DNA of 64,000 bases, from positions 1-64,000 of the forward strand of contig WGMP01000040.1 of the NCBI GenBank assembly GCA_016124975.1, written 5' to 3'. A program made the translations under genes and the position numbers. The notes under the pieces are model-generated. The model worked only from the letters and a program-made list of their open reading frames with translations. It was not told the origin of the DNA and searched no databases. This document shows positions 18,601-27,938 of the stretch, in pieces (positions within the stretch are counted from its first letter, which is position 1; the number at the start of each line of letters is the position of its first letter). This DNA comes from Phycisphaera sp. Its GTDB lineage: Bacteria > Planctomycetota > Phycisphaerae > Phycisphaerales > SM1A02.

Positions 18601-19664
18601 CGGCCATCCGCGCCCTCGAAGACGCGCTCGCCGAGGCCGAGCGGCTCGCGGAGCGCGCGAACGAGCGCGCGGAGGAGGAGCGTCGCGAGGAGCTCGTCGC
18701 CAAGTACAGGGTGATCCTGGAGCGACAGGTGGCGGTACGTTCTCTCGTGGAGCGCGTCGTTCCAGACGAGCCGCGCGATCTAACTCGTCGCGAGACGGTC
18801 GAGAGCAGGCGCCTGTCGACCGTGCAGGAGCAGATCAGGAGCGATGTGGCGGGCATTCTCGAAGCGGAGCAGGAACTCCGCGATGCGGAGGTGCTCGTCG
18901 AGATGCATGATGTGATCGACATGGCGCTCTCAGACGCACGCGATCGCCTCGTGGCTGGCCAACCGCAAGAGGCGCTGCCGCCGACTCTCGAGGCAATCGA
19001 TGCGATCTCGGCGATCGTCGGGGCGCTCGACGATGGAGCGGCCGGCGCCGATGAGGATCGCTTCGGCGAGCAGGAGGCCGGTGAAGGCCAGTCCGACGGC
19101 GGCTCGAGTGGAGCGCCGTCAGGCGCGGTTCCCCCTGCAGCCGAGGTCCGTCTCCTCATGTCCATGCAGGAGGCGCTGGCGAGGAGGACAAGGACGCTCG
19201 ACGAGCAGTCCGAGGGTCTGGATGAGGCCGCTCGCGCGGGTGTCGTAGCCGAGCTTGCGGCGCGCCAGAGACGCATTCTTGATCTTGGCCTCAGGCTCGC
19301 GGACAAGATTCGCGGTCAAGGCCAGGCGCAACCGCGCGTTGATCCTGCGGGAGATGGAGCGGACGAGGATGCGGACACTCCCGGCGGAGGCGGAGCGGGC
19401 GAGGGAAGAGAGGACGAGGGAAGAGAGGAAGGCGGCGAGACCGGCGAAGGTGGCGATGGCCGCCGCTCTGGCGCGGGTGACACGACCGATGCCATACGGC
19501 GCTTGGGACGAGCATTGAGCGGCCACTCTGCATGGCGAGTCGGCGCGTTGCCCGAAACCTTCGGTTCGGGGGAGACCGCGGGTCTACGCTTGACCGTCTC
19601 GTCGCGGCCCCTCGGGGCAGCGCCCGCTGTGGGCATGAGAAAGCGCTTCGGAGAATCGCTATGA
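15615..19664 (+). CDS. Large membrane-anchored coiled-coil protein (DUF4175-like)
   Basis: Two N-terminal TM segments followed by long Glu/Arg/Ala-rich heptad-like stretch; syntenic position in MoxR-Bat operon. Confidence 0.8.
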   Translation: MQQQPNHPQKGHSPAGTAERGVVPQAVRSVQRLATAARALAIASALASLGVLVLVGFAIAASLDALLRFPMPVRALLLVAIALLAAVDLKRFVLPALRFRPRSVELALRVERARPELAGRLASAVEFEESGIARRNPLAARAVADLEERARGMDLRGVLRVRPTVTRVGAALALVVAGALFATADSQSASIAVRRIFLPWTDASWPARTAVEALIASDAVLPRGKPVALRARLTKGDVLRERVFARYRIWPADGSTGIEPAWNEVALSRQPSGDFERLVDADGSRIEVVFLTSDAETEPLSVRLVDPPRVVRAVATVTPPAYARRILGARTEDLGDGRDARGTPRGSILSKSEVVIDFELSRELPLAETASSFLATGVAVPSEPGSAEQDAARGVDAGAQAMADAGTDAGAIALVPSRDPADPRRWSLRFLLEDAARIEVDLVDLDGIRQTDPCVFAFDAVDDRPPSAALVEPMQDESVLPDARIPLRAEGRDDIELRAAGIEIAMRVGGGPTETMQFEERADISEEGASSSLERTLDVARLSPKPGDALVLRAFSEDHLVGSSVDGALRERTRSAQRVLRIVTEDEFERQLRSTLASTRREAMRIDERQARARESTEGEELDPGLAAAQGAVTEGVARMRESVEEIRRRIERNRQGDGSLAEIVRQAEELASVAEARSADASEAVQRLERAVADAAGSRESGDAGEGMEAEASAEEADLRNEVARRQDEVRAELEDLVALLDRDEDAWIARRKLESLASEVQRLAREAGQAAQRSSGESREELSPDARAELDDLSSRMNRAADEVEKTVSDLRERAELLKESDSAQAEGLEAAARETEDGRVREQVDRAAEEAAQNRLEQSRGSLEQASEALARALAAMEEDRKVRARELARMMEELVDSIKRLLGEAEMRGAELERVPSDDNEQARAARDPLAVAHGAISQNTRGVAADARTRSRESARAARLLETAATSLGAVASRLRSEKFVQADAVGASDAAIRALEDALAEAERLAERANERAEEERREELVAKYRVILERQVAVRSLVERVVPDEPRDLTRRETVESRRLSTVQEQIRSDVAGILEAEQELRDAEVLVEMHDVIDMALSDARDRLVAGQPQEALPPTLEAIDAISAIVGALDDGAAGADEDRFGEQEAGEGQSDGGSSGAPSGAVPPAAEVRLLMSMQEALARRTRTLDEQSEGLDEAARAGVVAELAARQRRILDLGLRLADKIRGQGQAQPRVDPAGDGADEDADTPGGGGAGEGREDEGREEGGETGEGGDGRRSGAGDTTDAIRRLGRALSGHSAWRVGALPETFGSGETAGLRLTVSSRPLGAAPAVGMRKRFGESL

Positions 19665-20602
19665 CACGCATACAACGACTCTCGTTTGAAGCATGTCGTG
19701 CTGTCGTCGGGATCGCGCCCGTGTCCTTCACAGCGAGCGTGTCGCGGCCGCGCCAACTCGCGGTCTTGCTTCTGGCGCTGACAGCGGCGTCTCGTGTCGT
19801 TGCCGAGCCGGTTCCCACCACAACCGAGGCTGCGCAGACGGGATCCAAGGCGGCCTCCCAGGGACAGGTTTCACCCAAGCCGAGCGATGCGAAGGGCGGA
19901 GGCGCCGGATCTGAGTCTCCGCAGTCTGCGGGTGAGACCAAGGCGCCGTCTGGCTCCTCCCCATCAAAACCTCCGCGGTCGCTCGACGATCTTCTGGGAG
20001 TTCCGTCATCGGGCGCCAGCGGGTCCAGCGCAGAGAGCGCTGCGGAGCGCGAGCAGGAGAGGAGGCTCGAGCGAGCGCTCGAGGAGGCTTCTCTTGAGGA
20101 TCTTGTTGATCGTGCCGTCGACGGTATGCGGTCTGCATCGGAGCGGCTCGAAGTCGCACGCGATCCGGGCGTCGGCACCCAACGGATTCAGGAGGACGTC
20201 GTTCGCACGCTGGCACGGCTCCTCGAAGAGGCCGAACGCCAGAGCCAGTCCAAGTCGAGGTCGAAGTCGTCCTCGTCGCGGCAATCGGGAAACCGTCGGA
20301 GTTCGAACGAGGATCCGTCCGAAAGAAATGGCCAGCAGTCTTCCCAACGCGACCAGAGCTCGGCGCAGCAGGCGAGCCAGTCGCAGCCGGGAGACGGCGA
20401 CGGTGAGTCGACGCAGGATCGTCCGCCCGATCAGGCGACCGCAGACGGCGTCGAACTCGAGGAGTCGCGCATCGAATGGGGTCAGTTGCCCGAGAGAGTT
20501 CGTGAGCTTGTGCTGCAAGGCCGTCGTGACCGGGTCTCATCGATCTACGAGCGACTGACACGGGAGTACTACCGTCGACTCGCGGAGGAGGCGTCGAAGT
20601 GA
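19661..20602 (+). CDS. Hypothetical low-complexity exported protein
   Basis: ATGA overlap with upstream gene; hydrophobic N-terminus, Ser/Gln/Arg-rich middle, conserved-looking WGQLPERVRELVLQGRRDRVSSIYERLTREYYRRLAEE tail. Confidence 0.75.
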   Translation: MTRIQRLSFEACRAVVGIAPVSFTASVSRPRQLAVLLLALTAASRVVAEPVPTTTEAAQTGSKAASQGQVSPKPSDAKGGGAGSESPQSAGETKAPSGSSPSKPPRSLDDLLGVPSSGASGSSAESAAEREQERRLERALEEASLEDLVDRAVDGMRSASERLEVARDPGVGTQRIQEDVVRTLARLLEEAERQSQSKSRSKSSSSRQSGNRRSSNEDPSERNGQQSSQRDQSSAQQASQSQPGDGDGESTQDRPPDQATADGVELEESRIEWGQLPERVRELVLQGRRDRVSSIYERLTREYYRRLAEEASK

Positions 20603-22239
20603 GCGCGTCATATCCATCACGAGGCATCATCTCCGCGACCGACGGCGCGCAGTCACTCATCGGCTCGGTGGTCTGGTCGCTGCGACCTGCGTCCTTCGCA
20701 GCGTCGCTGCTGATGGCCTCCGCGGCCCTGGCGGGTACATCCGATCTTGACGCGTTTTCGTCTTCACCGGCCCTTGAGGCCGTTGTACGCGGGCGGACCT
20801 CTTGCCCGAGCTCGGAAGGGCGCACGACGGCTGAATCCCGAGTGTGGCGGGTGAACGATGTTGGCTGGAGATCCGATCCGCGGTGTGAACCCAGGACGGG
20901 TGGTCAGCCATCGACGCTCTTGGTCGGTTCGACCGCGCGTTGGAGCCAAGCGCCCTTCGGATTCTCGCTCGTCGGCAATCTCGATCCACACCGCGAGGTG
21001 TCCGCGCCATTGCCGAAGCCTTCGATGCAATGGCCGAGCGCGGACATCGATGGGAACCGAGGCCGCTCCCCGAACTGCTCGACGATCGCGCCGCCCGCGC
21101 ACGCCGACCTTGCGGGCGTCTTCGGGATCATTCGAACCGATGCGTTGGCGGGAGTTCGAGAGAGTCGGGGGCAGGACGCCGCAGCTCCCGCGTCTTCGAC
21201 GCCAGTGCCCTCTGACCCAGTGATGCCCGAGCAGGGTGCCGTCGATGGACGGCCCCAGCCCGTCGGCGCCGAGAACGCCCCGACCGCCGATGAGATCACG
21301 CCGCAGCTTGAGGAGGCTGTGCGCAAGGGCTTCGAGTATCTGCGGCGCCAGCAGAAGTCCGATGGCGCGTTCGGCCAAGGTCGGTTCGGCCAGCATGTCG
21401 GGGTGACGAGTCTGTGTGCCATCGCCTTCATGGCCGATGGGAATGTGCCTGGTCGTGGAGACTTCGCCGAGCAGGTCGAGAAGGCGCTGAACTTCGTTCT
21501 CTCCCACTCGACCGAGACGGGCCTCCTTGTCTCTGACCAGACCCATGGCCCCATGTATGGCCACGGGTTCGCCACGCTCTTCCTCGGTGAGATCTACGGC
21601 ATGAACAGGGATGACGACCGTGTTCGCGATGCCTTGGTTCGGGCTGTGCAGCTGATCGTCGCGAGCCAGAACAACGAAGGCGGATGGCGCTACAACCCGG
21701 TGCCCGACGATGCGGATGTCTCCGTGACGATCTGTCAAGTCATGGCGCTGCGAAGCGCGCGCAACGCGGGCATCAAGGTCCCGAAGTCCACGATCGACGA
21801 TGCGACGCGGTATGTCCGCGCCTGTCAGAACGCCGACGGCGGTTTCAGGTACATGAAGGACCTCGGCGGCTCCGCGTGGCCTCGGACCGCTGCGGGCGTC
21901 GCGAGCTTGTTCTACGCTGGCGTCTACGAGGACCAGTCGATCGAGCGAGGACTCGACTACCTGCGTCAGCACGCGTTCCCACGGGGTCAGGCAGGCGCGA
22001 TCGGCGGCGGGTTCTCCCAGCCGCACTACTTCTACGGGCACTACTACGCGGTGCAAGCCATGTATCTCGCGGGCGGCGACCGCTGGCGCGACTGGTGGCC
22101 CGCGATCCGCGACGAGCTCCTCGCCAAGCAGGGCGCGGACGGGTCGTGGACCGATCCTCAGGGTGATGCCTACGGCACCGCGATGGCGTTGATCGTGCTC
22201 CAGATGCCGAAGCGCTATCTCCCGATCTTCCAGCGCTGA
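20599..22239 (+). CDS. Prenyltransferase/squalene-cyclase-repeat-containing protein
   Basis: GFEYLRRQQKSDGAFGQG...HGFATLFLGEIYG...ASQNNEGGWRYNP...ACQNADGGFRY...GADGSWTDPQGDAYGTAMALIVLQMPKRYLPIFQR; GTG start overlaps upstream stop. Confidence 0.87.
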   Translation: MSASYPSRGIISATDGAQSLIGSVVWSLRPASFAASLLMASAALAGTSDLDAFSSSPALEAVVRGRTSCPSSEGRTTAESRVWRVNDVGWRSDPRCEPRTGGQPSTLLVGSTARWSQAPFGFSLVGNLDPHREVSAPLPKPSMQWPSADIDGNRGRSPNCSTIAPPAHADLAGVFGIIRTDALAGVRESRGQDAAAPASSTPVPSDPVMPEQGAVDGRPQPVGAENAPTADEITPQLEEAVRKGFEYLRRQQKSDGAFGQGRFGQHVGVTSLCAIAFMADGNVPGRGDFAEQVEKALNFVLSHSTETGLLVSDQTHGPMYGHGFATLFLGEIYGMNRDDDRVRDALVRAVQLIVASQNNEGGWRYNPVPDDADVSVTICQVMALRSARNAGIKVPKSTIDDATRYVRACQNADGGFRYMKDLGGSAWPRTAAGVASLFYAGVYEDQSIERGLDYLRQHAFPRGQAGAIGGGFSQPHYFYGHYYAVQAMYLAGGDRWRDWWPAIRDELLAKQGADGSWTDPQGDAYGTAMALIVLQMPKRYLPIFQR

Positions 22240-22359
22240 ACGGCACGCGGTCGGTTTCTTTCCATCCTCTTTCTCACCCAGCAGGTGCGCGCCTGTACCC
22301 CGTCGAGCGCTCCCGCTCTTCCCTCTGGCGGTCTCCTGCTCGTCCCGCGGTACTCCAAC

Positions 22360-23745
22360 ATGTTTCGAATCCTTGCGACCTTCCTCGCACTTCTTGCAGT
22401 CGTGATGAACGGCCGCTTCCTGTCGAAGACGCTTCATGCGCAGATCCCGGTCGCCGCCGCGTCGTTGCAGGACTCCGAGACAGAGCGCTCGATCGCCGTC
22501 CACCTCCTCCTGCGCGACGGCGCCTGGCGTGCGGGCCGCCTTGTCGCACTTGACGGTGACGCATTCACGCTCCTTGCTGGGGAAGGAACCGAGCGGGTCG
22601 CACGCGACACGGTCGTCGCCTGTCTGGTCGGCTCGACGCTTCCGCGAGGTATGGCGTTCCTCACCCAGCTCACCGCAGGCACGCTTGTGCTCGATGATGG
22701 GCAGCTGCTTCCGGGAGAGTTCCGATTCGACGGCGCGCGCGCATCGTGGCAGCACCGCTGGATCGGTTCGATCCCCATCGACCTCGACCGACTGTCCGAG
22801 ATCCGGTTCAGGGCGGAGTCTCGAGCCTCCGTGCGTGCGGACGCCGATACGGTACTGCTCCTGAACGGAGACTCCGTCACGGGATTCGTCGACTCGATCG
22901 GATCCGACATCGCGCTCGAGTCTCTCGAACCCACGACCCCGCCTCAGTCCGGCGAAGAGGCCGTCGATCACGATGCGGCCGGCTCCGCGCCATCGTCGGG
23001 GGACGAGCCGACCGAGCCACAGGACGAGGCCTCGAACGCCCGGCGGATTCCAACGGAGCGAGTGGCCGCGATCACATTCGCCAAGGCACGCGAGGTCACC
23101 CGCACCGGCATCGCGATGTGGCTTGCAGACGGAACCCATGTCAGGGCAGACGCCGTCGAGTTCGACGGCAACCGAGGCTGGATCTTCGGACTCGCCGATC
23201 CCCTTCTCCGTGGCGTGACGCAGCAGGACGGGACCCGCCCGATCGCGTCCTCCCCCATTGCGCTCGTCTTCGATCAAGACGCCCTGCATCCGCTCGCGGC
23301 TTGCGAGAATTCTCCTCCCGAGCCACCCTTGGATGGGTACCGATATGCAGTCGGTGAGTCGGTGCGGATCGAGGATCCGAGCCAGAGCCTTCTTGGGCTT
23401 GGCGAGATCGCGTTCGATGGCTGCATGCGCGTCCGTTTCCGGATTCCTGATGCGCTGCTCGCAGCGCGCGCACCGTTCGCATTCACCGCCGAGGTCTCGC
23501 TCGCAGAGCCCGCTCCCGCCGATGCGGCGGTCGAGATCGTCGCGACGATCGGGGGAGAGGTCAGCGCGCGCGTGCGGCTCGACCGCACAACTCGGAGCGG
23601 AGTCCTGACGCTCGGCGAGGTCGAGGCACCGTCGGCCTCGGGCACGGAGCTCCCTCAACTTGTCATCAGCATCGCGGACGGCGGCAACGGCGGCGCCGGA
23701 GACCGCGTTGTCCTTCGGCGGGCGATGTTCCTTCGCACGGACTGA
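22360..23745 (+). CDS. Hypothetical secreted protein
   Basis: Signal-peptide-like MFRILATFLALLAVVMNGRFLSKTLHA; same strand as upstream operon. Confidence 0.7.
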   Translation: MFRILATFLALLAVVMNGRFLSKTLHAQIPVAAASLQDSETERSIAVHLLLRDGAWRAGRLVALDGDAFTLLAGEGTERVARDTVVACLVGSTLPRGMAFLTQLTAGTLVLDDGQLLPGEFRFDGARASWQHRWIGSIPIDLDRLSEIRFRAESRASVRADADTVLLLNGDSVTGFVDSIGSDIALESLEPTTPPQSGEEAVDHDAAGSAPSSGDEPTEPQDEASNARRIPTERVAAITFAKAREVTRTGIAMWLADGTHVRADAVEFDGNRGWIFGLADPLLRGVTQQDGTRPIASSPIALVFDQDALHPLAACENSPPEPPLDGYRYAVGESVRIEDPSQSLLGLGEIAFDGCMRVRFRIPDALLAARAPFAFTAEVSLAEPAPADAAVEIVATIGGEVSARVRLDRTTRSGVLTLGEVEAPSASGTELPQLVISIADGGNGGAGDRVVLRRAMFLRTD

Positions 23746-23759
23746 AGATCCCCGTGTCA

Positions 23760-26577
23760 GCACCGCGGCGGTGCGTCGGATCGCGAGGCGTCTTGGCCGA
23801 CCAGCCACGCGAGGCCGCCGCGCGCTCGGCGCGATCAAGCCTGCGGGCCGCCACTGTCCGCGTGCATCGGGATCCCAGACGGAGAGCTCGATGCGGCCAT
23901 CACGCCGTGCCACGGCCTGGACGGTTCCGTCGCGACAGGTCACGAGTCGTTGACGCCCGAGGAGATGCGGTCCGAAGCGATCGCTTCGCCATCTTCTCGA
24001 GGCGGTCGACTGGAGGACGACGGCTGGATCTGCAGCCGCAATCAGCGGCACGATCGCCTCGCGCCAGCTGCCATGATGCGGAAGCTCCAGCAGGTCGCAA
24101 CGGAGATCGATCGACCCGCTGCGTGCGCTCGCCGCGAGAATCACGGCAGGCTCCGTCTCGATGTCTCCCGTCAACAGGAGACTGGCGCGATGGCCCTCGT
24201 GGTCGGCGGCACCCTCGACCCTGACGACGAGCGACAGGTCGTTATCGCGCCGCGCCCGCCATCCTCGCCGAGGCCACAGCACGGTCCACTCCGACGACCC
24301 GACGGTGAATCGGTCTCCCTCGGCGACGACCGCGACCCGAGTCCCGTGGAGCGCCGCAGTCTCGAGAAGCTCCGCGACGGCGGGGTTCGCCTCCGCGATC
24401 TCGACGATCGAGTCATGGACATACATCGACCCGACATCCGAATGGCGGATGAGGTCTGCGACCGCACTGAAGTGATCGATGTCGGGATGCGACACCACGA
24501 TCGCATCGACGCGACCGCCGCGCGCGGTCACCCATGGCAGCAGCGCGCGCCCTCCGACGCTGCCGTGGCTGCTTGAACCCGCGTCGAAGAACGCGAGCGC
24601 GCCACCCGCCTCGATGGCGTACGCGCTTCCGTCGCCGACGGCGAACATCGTGAGTCGAAGCGCGATCGCATCGGCATGCCCGCGTTCGTCGCTCGCGTCG
24701 ACCTCCGCGGCGTTCAACGCCGTCGCGGAGTTCGTCCAGACCGCCCCGAGATGGCACGCGCACGCGGCGATCGCAGCGCAGGCAATCCGACCGAGTCGCG
24801 CCGAGGCGTGCAGTGCGCCCGCCGTCGCGCCGAGCATGACGATCGCAGCGACCCAGTGGATCGCCCCCGGCGCGAGAGAACCAGCCCCGAGCACGATCGC
24901 ACGATCGACCATTGCGACCTGCACCCATGCGGGCAGCCAGAGCACGGGTCCGAGCACCGAGGTTGCATCGGGCAACCACGCCGCGAGCAGCCCGCCGACC
25001 ACCGCCTTGGGATACGCGACGACGAGGGTCGCGGTCGCAAGCGGAGAACAGATCAGTGTCAGGAGCACGCCGAACGGCTGGAGTGTCCCGAAGTGAGAGA
25101 GCACGATCGGGATGCTCGCGAGGAACGCGGCGAGACCCGCCGCGAGCGCGCGCGAGAGCACCGTTCCGCCGAGCGCGACCCAAACGGGCAGTGGGCGCGA
25201 TGCATCGTCCGCGGGGATCCATCGCAACCACCTCCATGCGACCATTGGCGCAAGGTGGCGCAGCGCCAGCACGCACGCGAAGCTGAGCTGAAACCCAGCG
25301 TTCGTGGCGTCCGACGGGTTCATCGTCAGCATCGCGATGGCCGCCATCGCCAGCACAGCATCGCCGTTCCACTCGCGCCCCATGGACGCACCGCACGCGC
25401 CGACGATCGACATGAGCGCCGACCTGATGGCGCTCGCGGCAGGCGCCATGACGCAGAGCGCAAGCAGCGCCGCGATGCCGACGGCGACGGCATGCACGCG
25501 CTCGTCTCTGCTGACGAGGCGCGCGGCCGTGGCCGCGACCCAGCCGAGCACCGCGAGGTTGAAGCCCGAGATCGCGAGGATGTGCGAGAGCCCCACCGCT
25601 CGGAACGAGTCGTCGATCGCGCGATAGCCGACCTCGACGTCGCCAAGGACGAGCGCCACGAGCATCGACCGCACCGCCCAGCCACCCGACCTCTCGTCGT
25701 CTGGAACGCCCGCGAGGAGCCCCGAGCGCAGCGCCTCCCGCACGGTGTTGCGGAGACGCATCGCCGCCCAGCGCATCGATGCGCCGTCCTCTCGGGCATC
25801 GATCTCCGAGACCGTGCCGATCGACTCGACCGTGATTCCGCCCGCGACGCCTGCAAGCGCGAGGTGCTCGCTGATTCCCTCGGATCCGGGAAGCACGGGC
25901 CTCGATTGCCCTCGAATCCATCCCACGATCGAGAGCCGCGAGCCGAGCGCGAGGCCAGGCGGCCGCTCCGGCGCGGACACCGTGAGTCGCGACGCGGGGT
26001 CGAGCGGCTGGCTCCGCAAGCCGCTCTCGTCGACGAACACGATGTCCTCGACCACCGCCTGGAACCGCGATGGCCGCGCGAGGTGGCGCGCCAGGATGTC
26101 GGTCGAGCCGCTGCGTTCGGTGAAGGGCTCGATGAGCGTTGCCTCGATGCGCGCAAGCTGCCGCTCGTCGCCCAGCGCGATCACGGGCCGGGCGGCGGCA
26201 TCGACGGTCTCGCCGAAGCGGAGCCCAGCGCCGAGGAGAAGCCCGCCGAGGCAGAGGAGAATGGCGGCGGACGCCGCGCGCGTTCCCGACGAAAGCCCTT
26301 TCTGCATCGCGGGAATCACGCAGAGGACGCAGGTCGCTGCGCAGATCAAGGCGGCGAGCAAGCATGGCTCGCTCAGTTCCCGAGCGCAGGGCGCCCGATC
26401 GATTGCCGCGAATCCCGTGACGACGCTTCCTGCACAACCGCTCCAAAGCGCGATCGCGAAGAGACAGGTTGCGGGCGATGCGATTCCGCGCAACGTGCCC
26501 GGGCCAGCTTCACCGCCGTCGCCAGCGGGCGCCTCGTGTCGCAGATCCCCTTGACTGTGGCGAAGCCTTCGAAGCAT
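23760..26577 (-). CDS. comEC: ComEC/Rec2 family competence protein with C-terminal MBL domain; 3' end uncertain
   Basis: DDSFRAVGLSHILAISGFNLAVLGW...MAPAASAIRSALMSIVGA (ComEC core), MFAVGDGSAYAIEAGGALAFFDAGSS...SHPDIDHFSAVADLI...LLELPHHGSW (MBL). In-frame ORF continues to 20764 antisense to other genes, so the end given here is approximate. Confidence 0.88.
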
Positions 26578-26814
26578 GCAGCGCCGCCGCCTTGTCGACA
26601 CGCGCGTGCAAGCGCGCAGCCGAGGCGACATCCCTTCCGTCTCCCTGGAGTCCTCTCGTCGATCTTCTCTCCGCGCGGTGCCCGTCCGCCCCACTCGTTT
26701 TCCCGTCGAAGCCAACCGCGTCTCCCACCCGACGCGCGGCGACTCTACAGCCCCTCGAGGCCGCAACCCCGATTCACTGCAGTTCTGCAGGAAGGATTTT
26801 CAGCATCTGCGCCA

Positions 26815-27879
26815 CTACCCGCCATGCGAGCGGTCGCGCAGCGTCTCGAAGGTCATGAGCGCCTTGCCGAAATCGATCGACTCGGCGGCGAGGCCGATTC
26901 CCGTCTCGATCGAATCGGCGATTCCGCTGACATAGATCGCCGCAGCTGCGTTCACAAGCACCATCGCGCGCCGCGCGCCCCGCTCCTCGCCCGTCAGGAT
27001 GTTCGTGAAGATGGTCGCGGCCTCGTCGAGCGAATGCGGCGCGAGCTCGAGCGGATCCGCGCGCTCAAGCCCGAGCCTGCGTGGGTCGATCGTCCAGTCC
27101 GTGACGGCGCCGTTGCGGACCTCAGCGACGCGCGTCGGCACGGCGATCGAGATCTCGTCGAGCCCGTCGTCCGAGTGCACCACGAGCGCATGCGTGGATC
27201 CGAGCCGCACGAGCGCCTCCGCGATCGGATGCACGAAGTGCCCCGCATACACGCCCATCACCTGACGGCCCGCGCCCGCGGGGTTCGTGAGCGGCCCGAG
27301 CAGGTTGAAGAGCGTCGGCACGCCGAGCGCTCGTCGCACGGGCAGCACATGCCGCGCGGCGGGATGATGGTGCACCGCGAACGAGAAGCAGATGTTCGCC
27401 TCGTCGAGGCACGCCCCCTGCACTTCAGGACTCGCGTTGATGTTCACGCCGAGCCGCTCGAGCACCTCGGCCGATCCACGGCCCGTGCGCGAACGGTTGC
27501 CGTGCTTCGCGACCTTCGCGCCCGCCGCGGCGGCCACCACGGCCGCGAGCGTCGAGACGTTGAAGCTCTTCGGCGCGCCGCCTGTGCCCGCCGTGTCGAC
27601 GATGTCGCTCGGGTCGCTCTTGCAGGGAACGCGCGTCACGTTCGCGCGCATCACGCGCGCGGCGCCGACGATCTCGTCGACGGTCGGCATGCGCGTGGCG
27701 AGCAGAGCCAGGAACGCGCCCATCTCTGCCTCGTGTGCATGCCCCGACGCGATCGCCTCGAACGCCGCCATCGACTCCGCCTCGCCCAGCGTGCGCCCCG
27801 CGAGGAGCGTCTTGAGAAACGGCGTGAGGTCTCCCGGTCGATCGGGACGCGCGAACTCCGATGGTCCGTGGTGCGGCAT
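26815..27879 (-). CDS. trpD: Anthranilate phosphoribosyltransferase
   Basis: DTAGTGGAPKSFNVSTLAAVVAAAAGAKVAKHGNRSRTGRGSAEVLERLGV...FNLLGPLTNPA. Confidence 0.96.
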   Translation of the reverse strand: MPHHGPSEFARPDRPGDLTPFLKTLLAGRTLGEAESMAAFEAIASGHAHEAEMGAFLALLATRMPTVDEIVGAARVMRANVTRVPCKSDPSDIVDTAGTGGAPKSFNVSTLAAVVAAAAGAKVAKHGNRSRTGRGSAEVLERLGVNINASPEVQGACLDEANICFSFAVHHHPAARHVLPVRRALGVPTLFNLLGPLTNPAGAGRQVMGVYAGHFVHPIAEALVRLGSTHALVVHSDDGLDEISIAVPTRVAEVRNGAVTDWTIDPRRLGLERADPLELAPHSLDEAATIFTNILTGEERGARRAMVLVNAAAAIYVSGIADSIETGIGLAAESIDFGKALMTFETLRDRSHGG

Positions 27880-27938
27880 CCCACTAGCGTAGCGAACGCC
27901 GCGCGCGCGTCGCGCGCTCCTGCCGTAGCATCCCCGAC

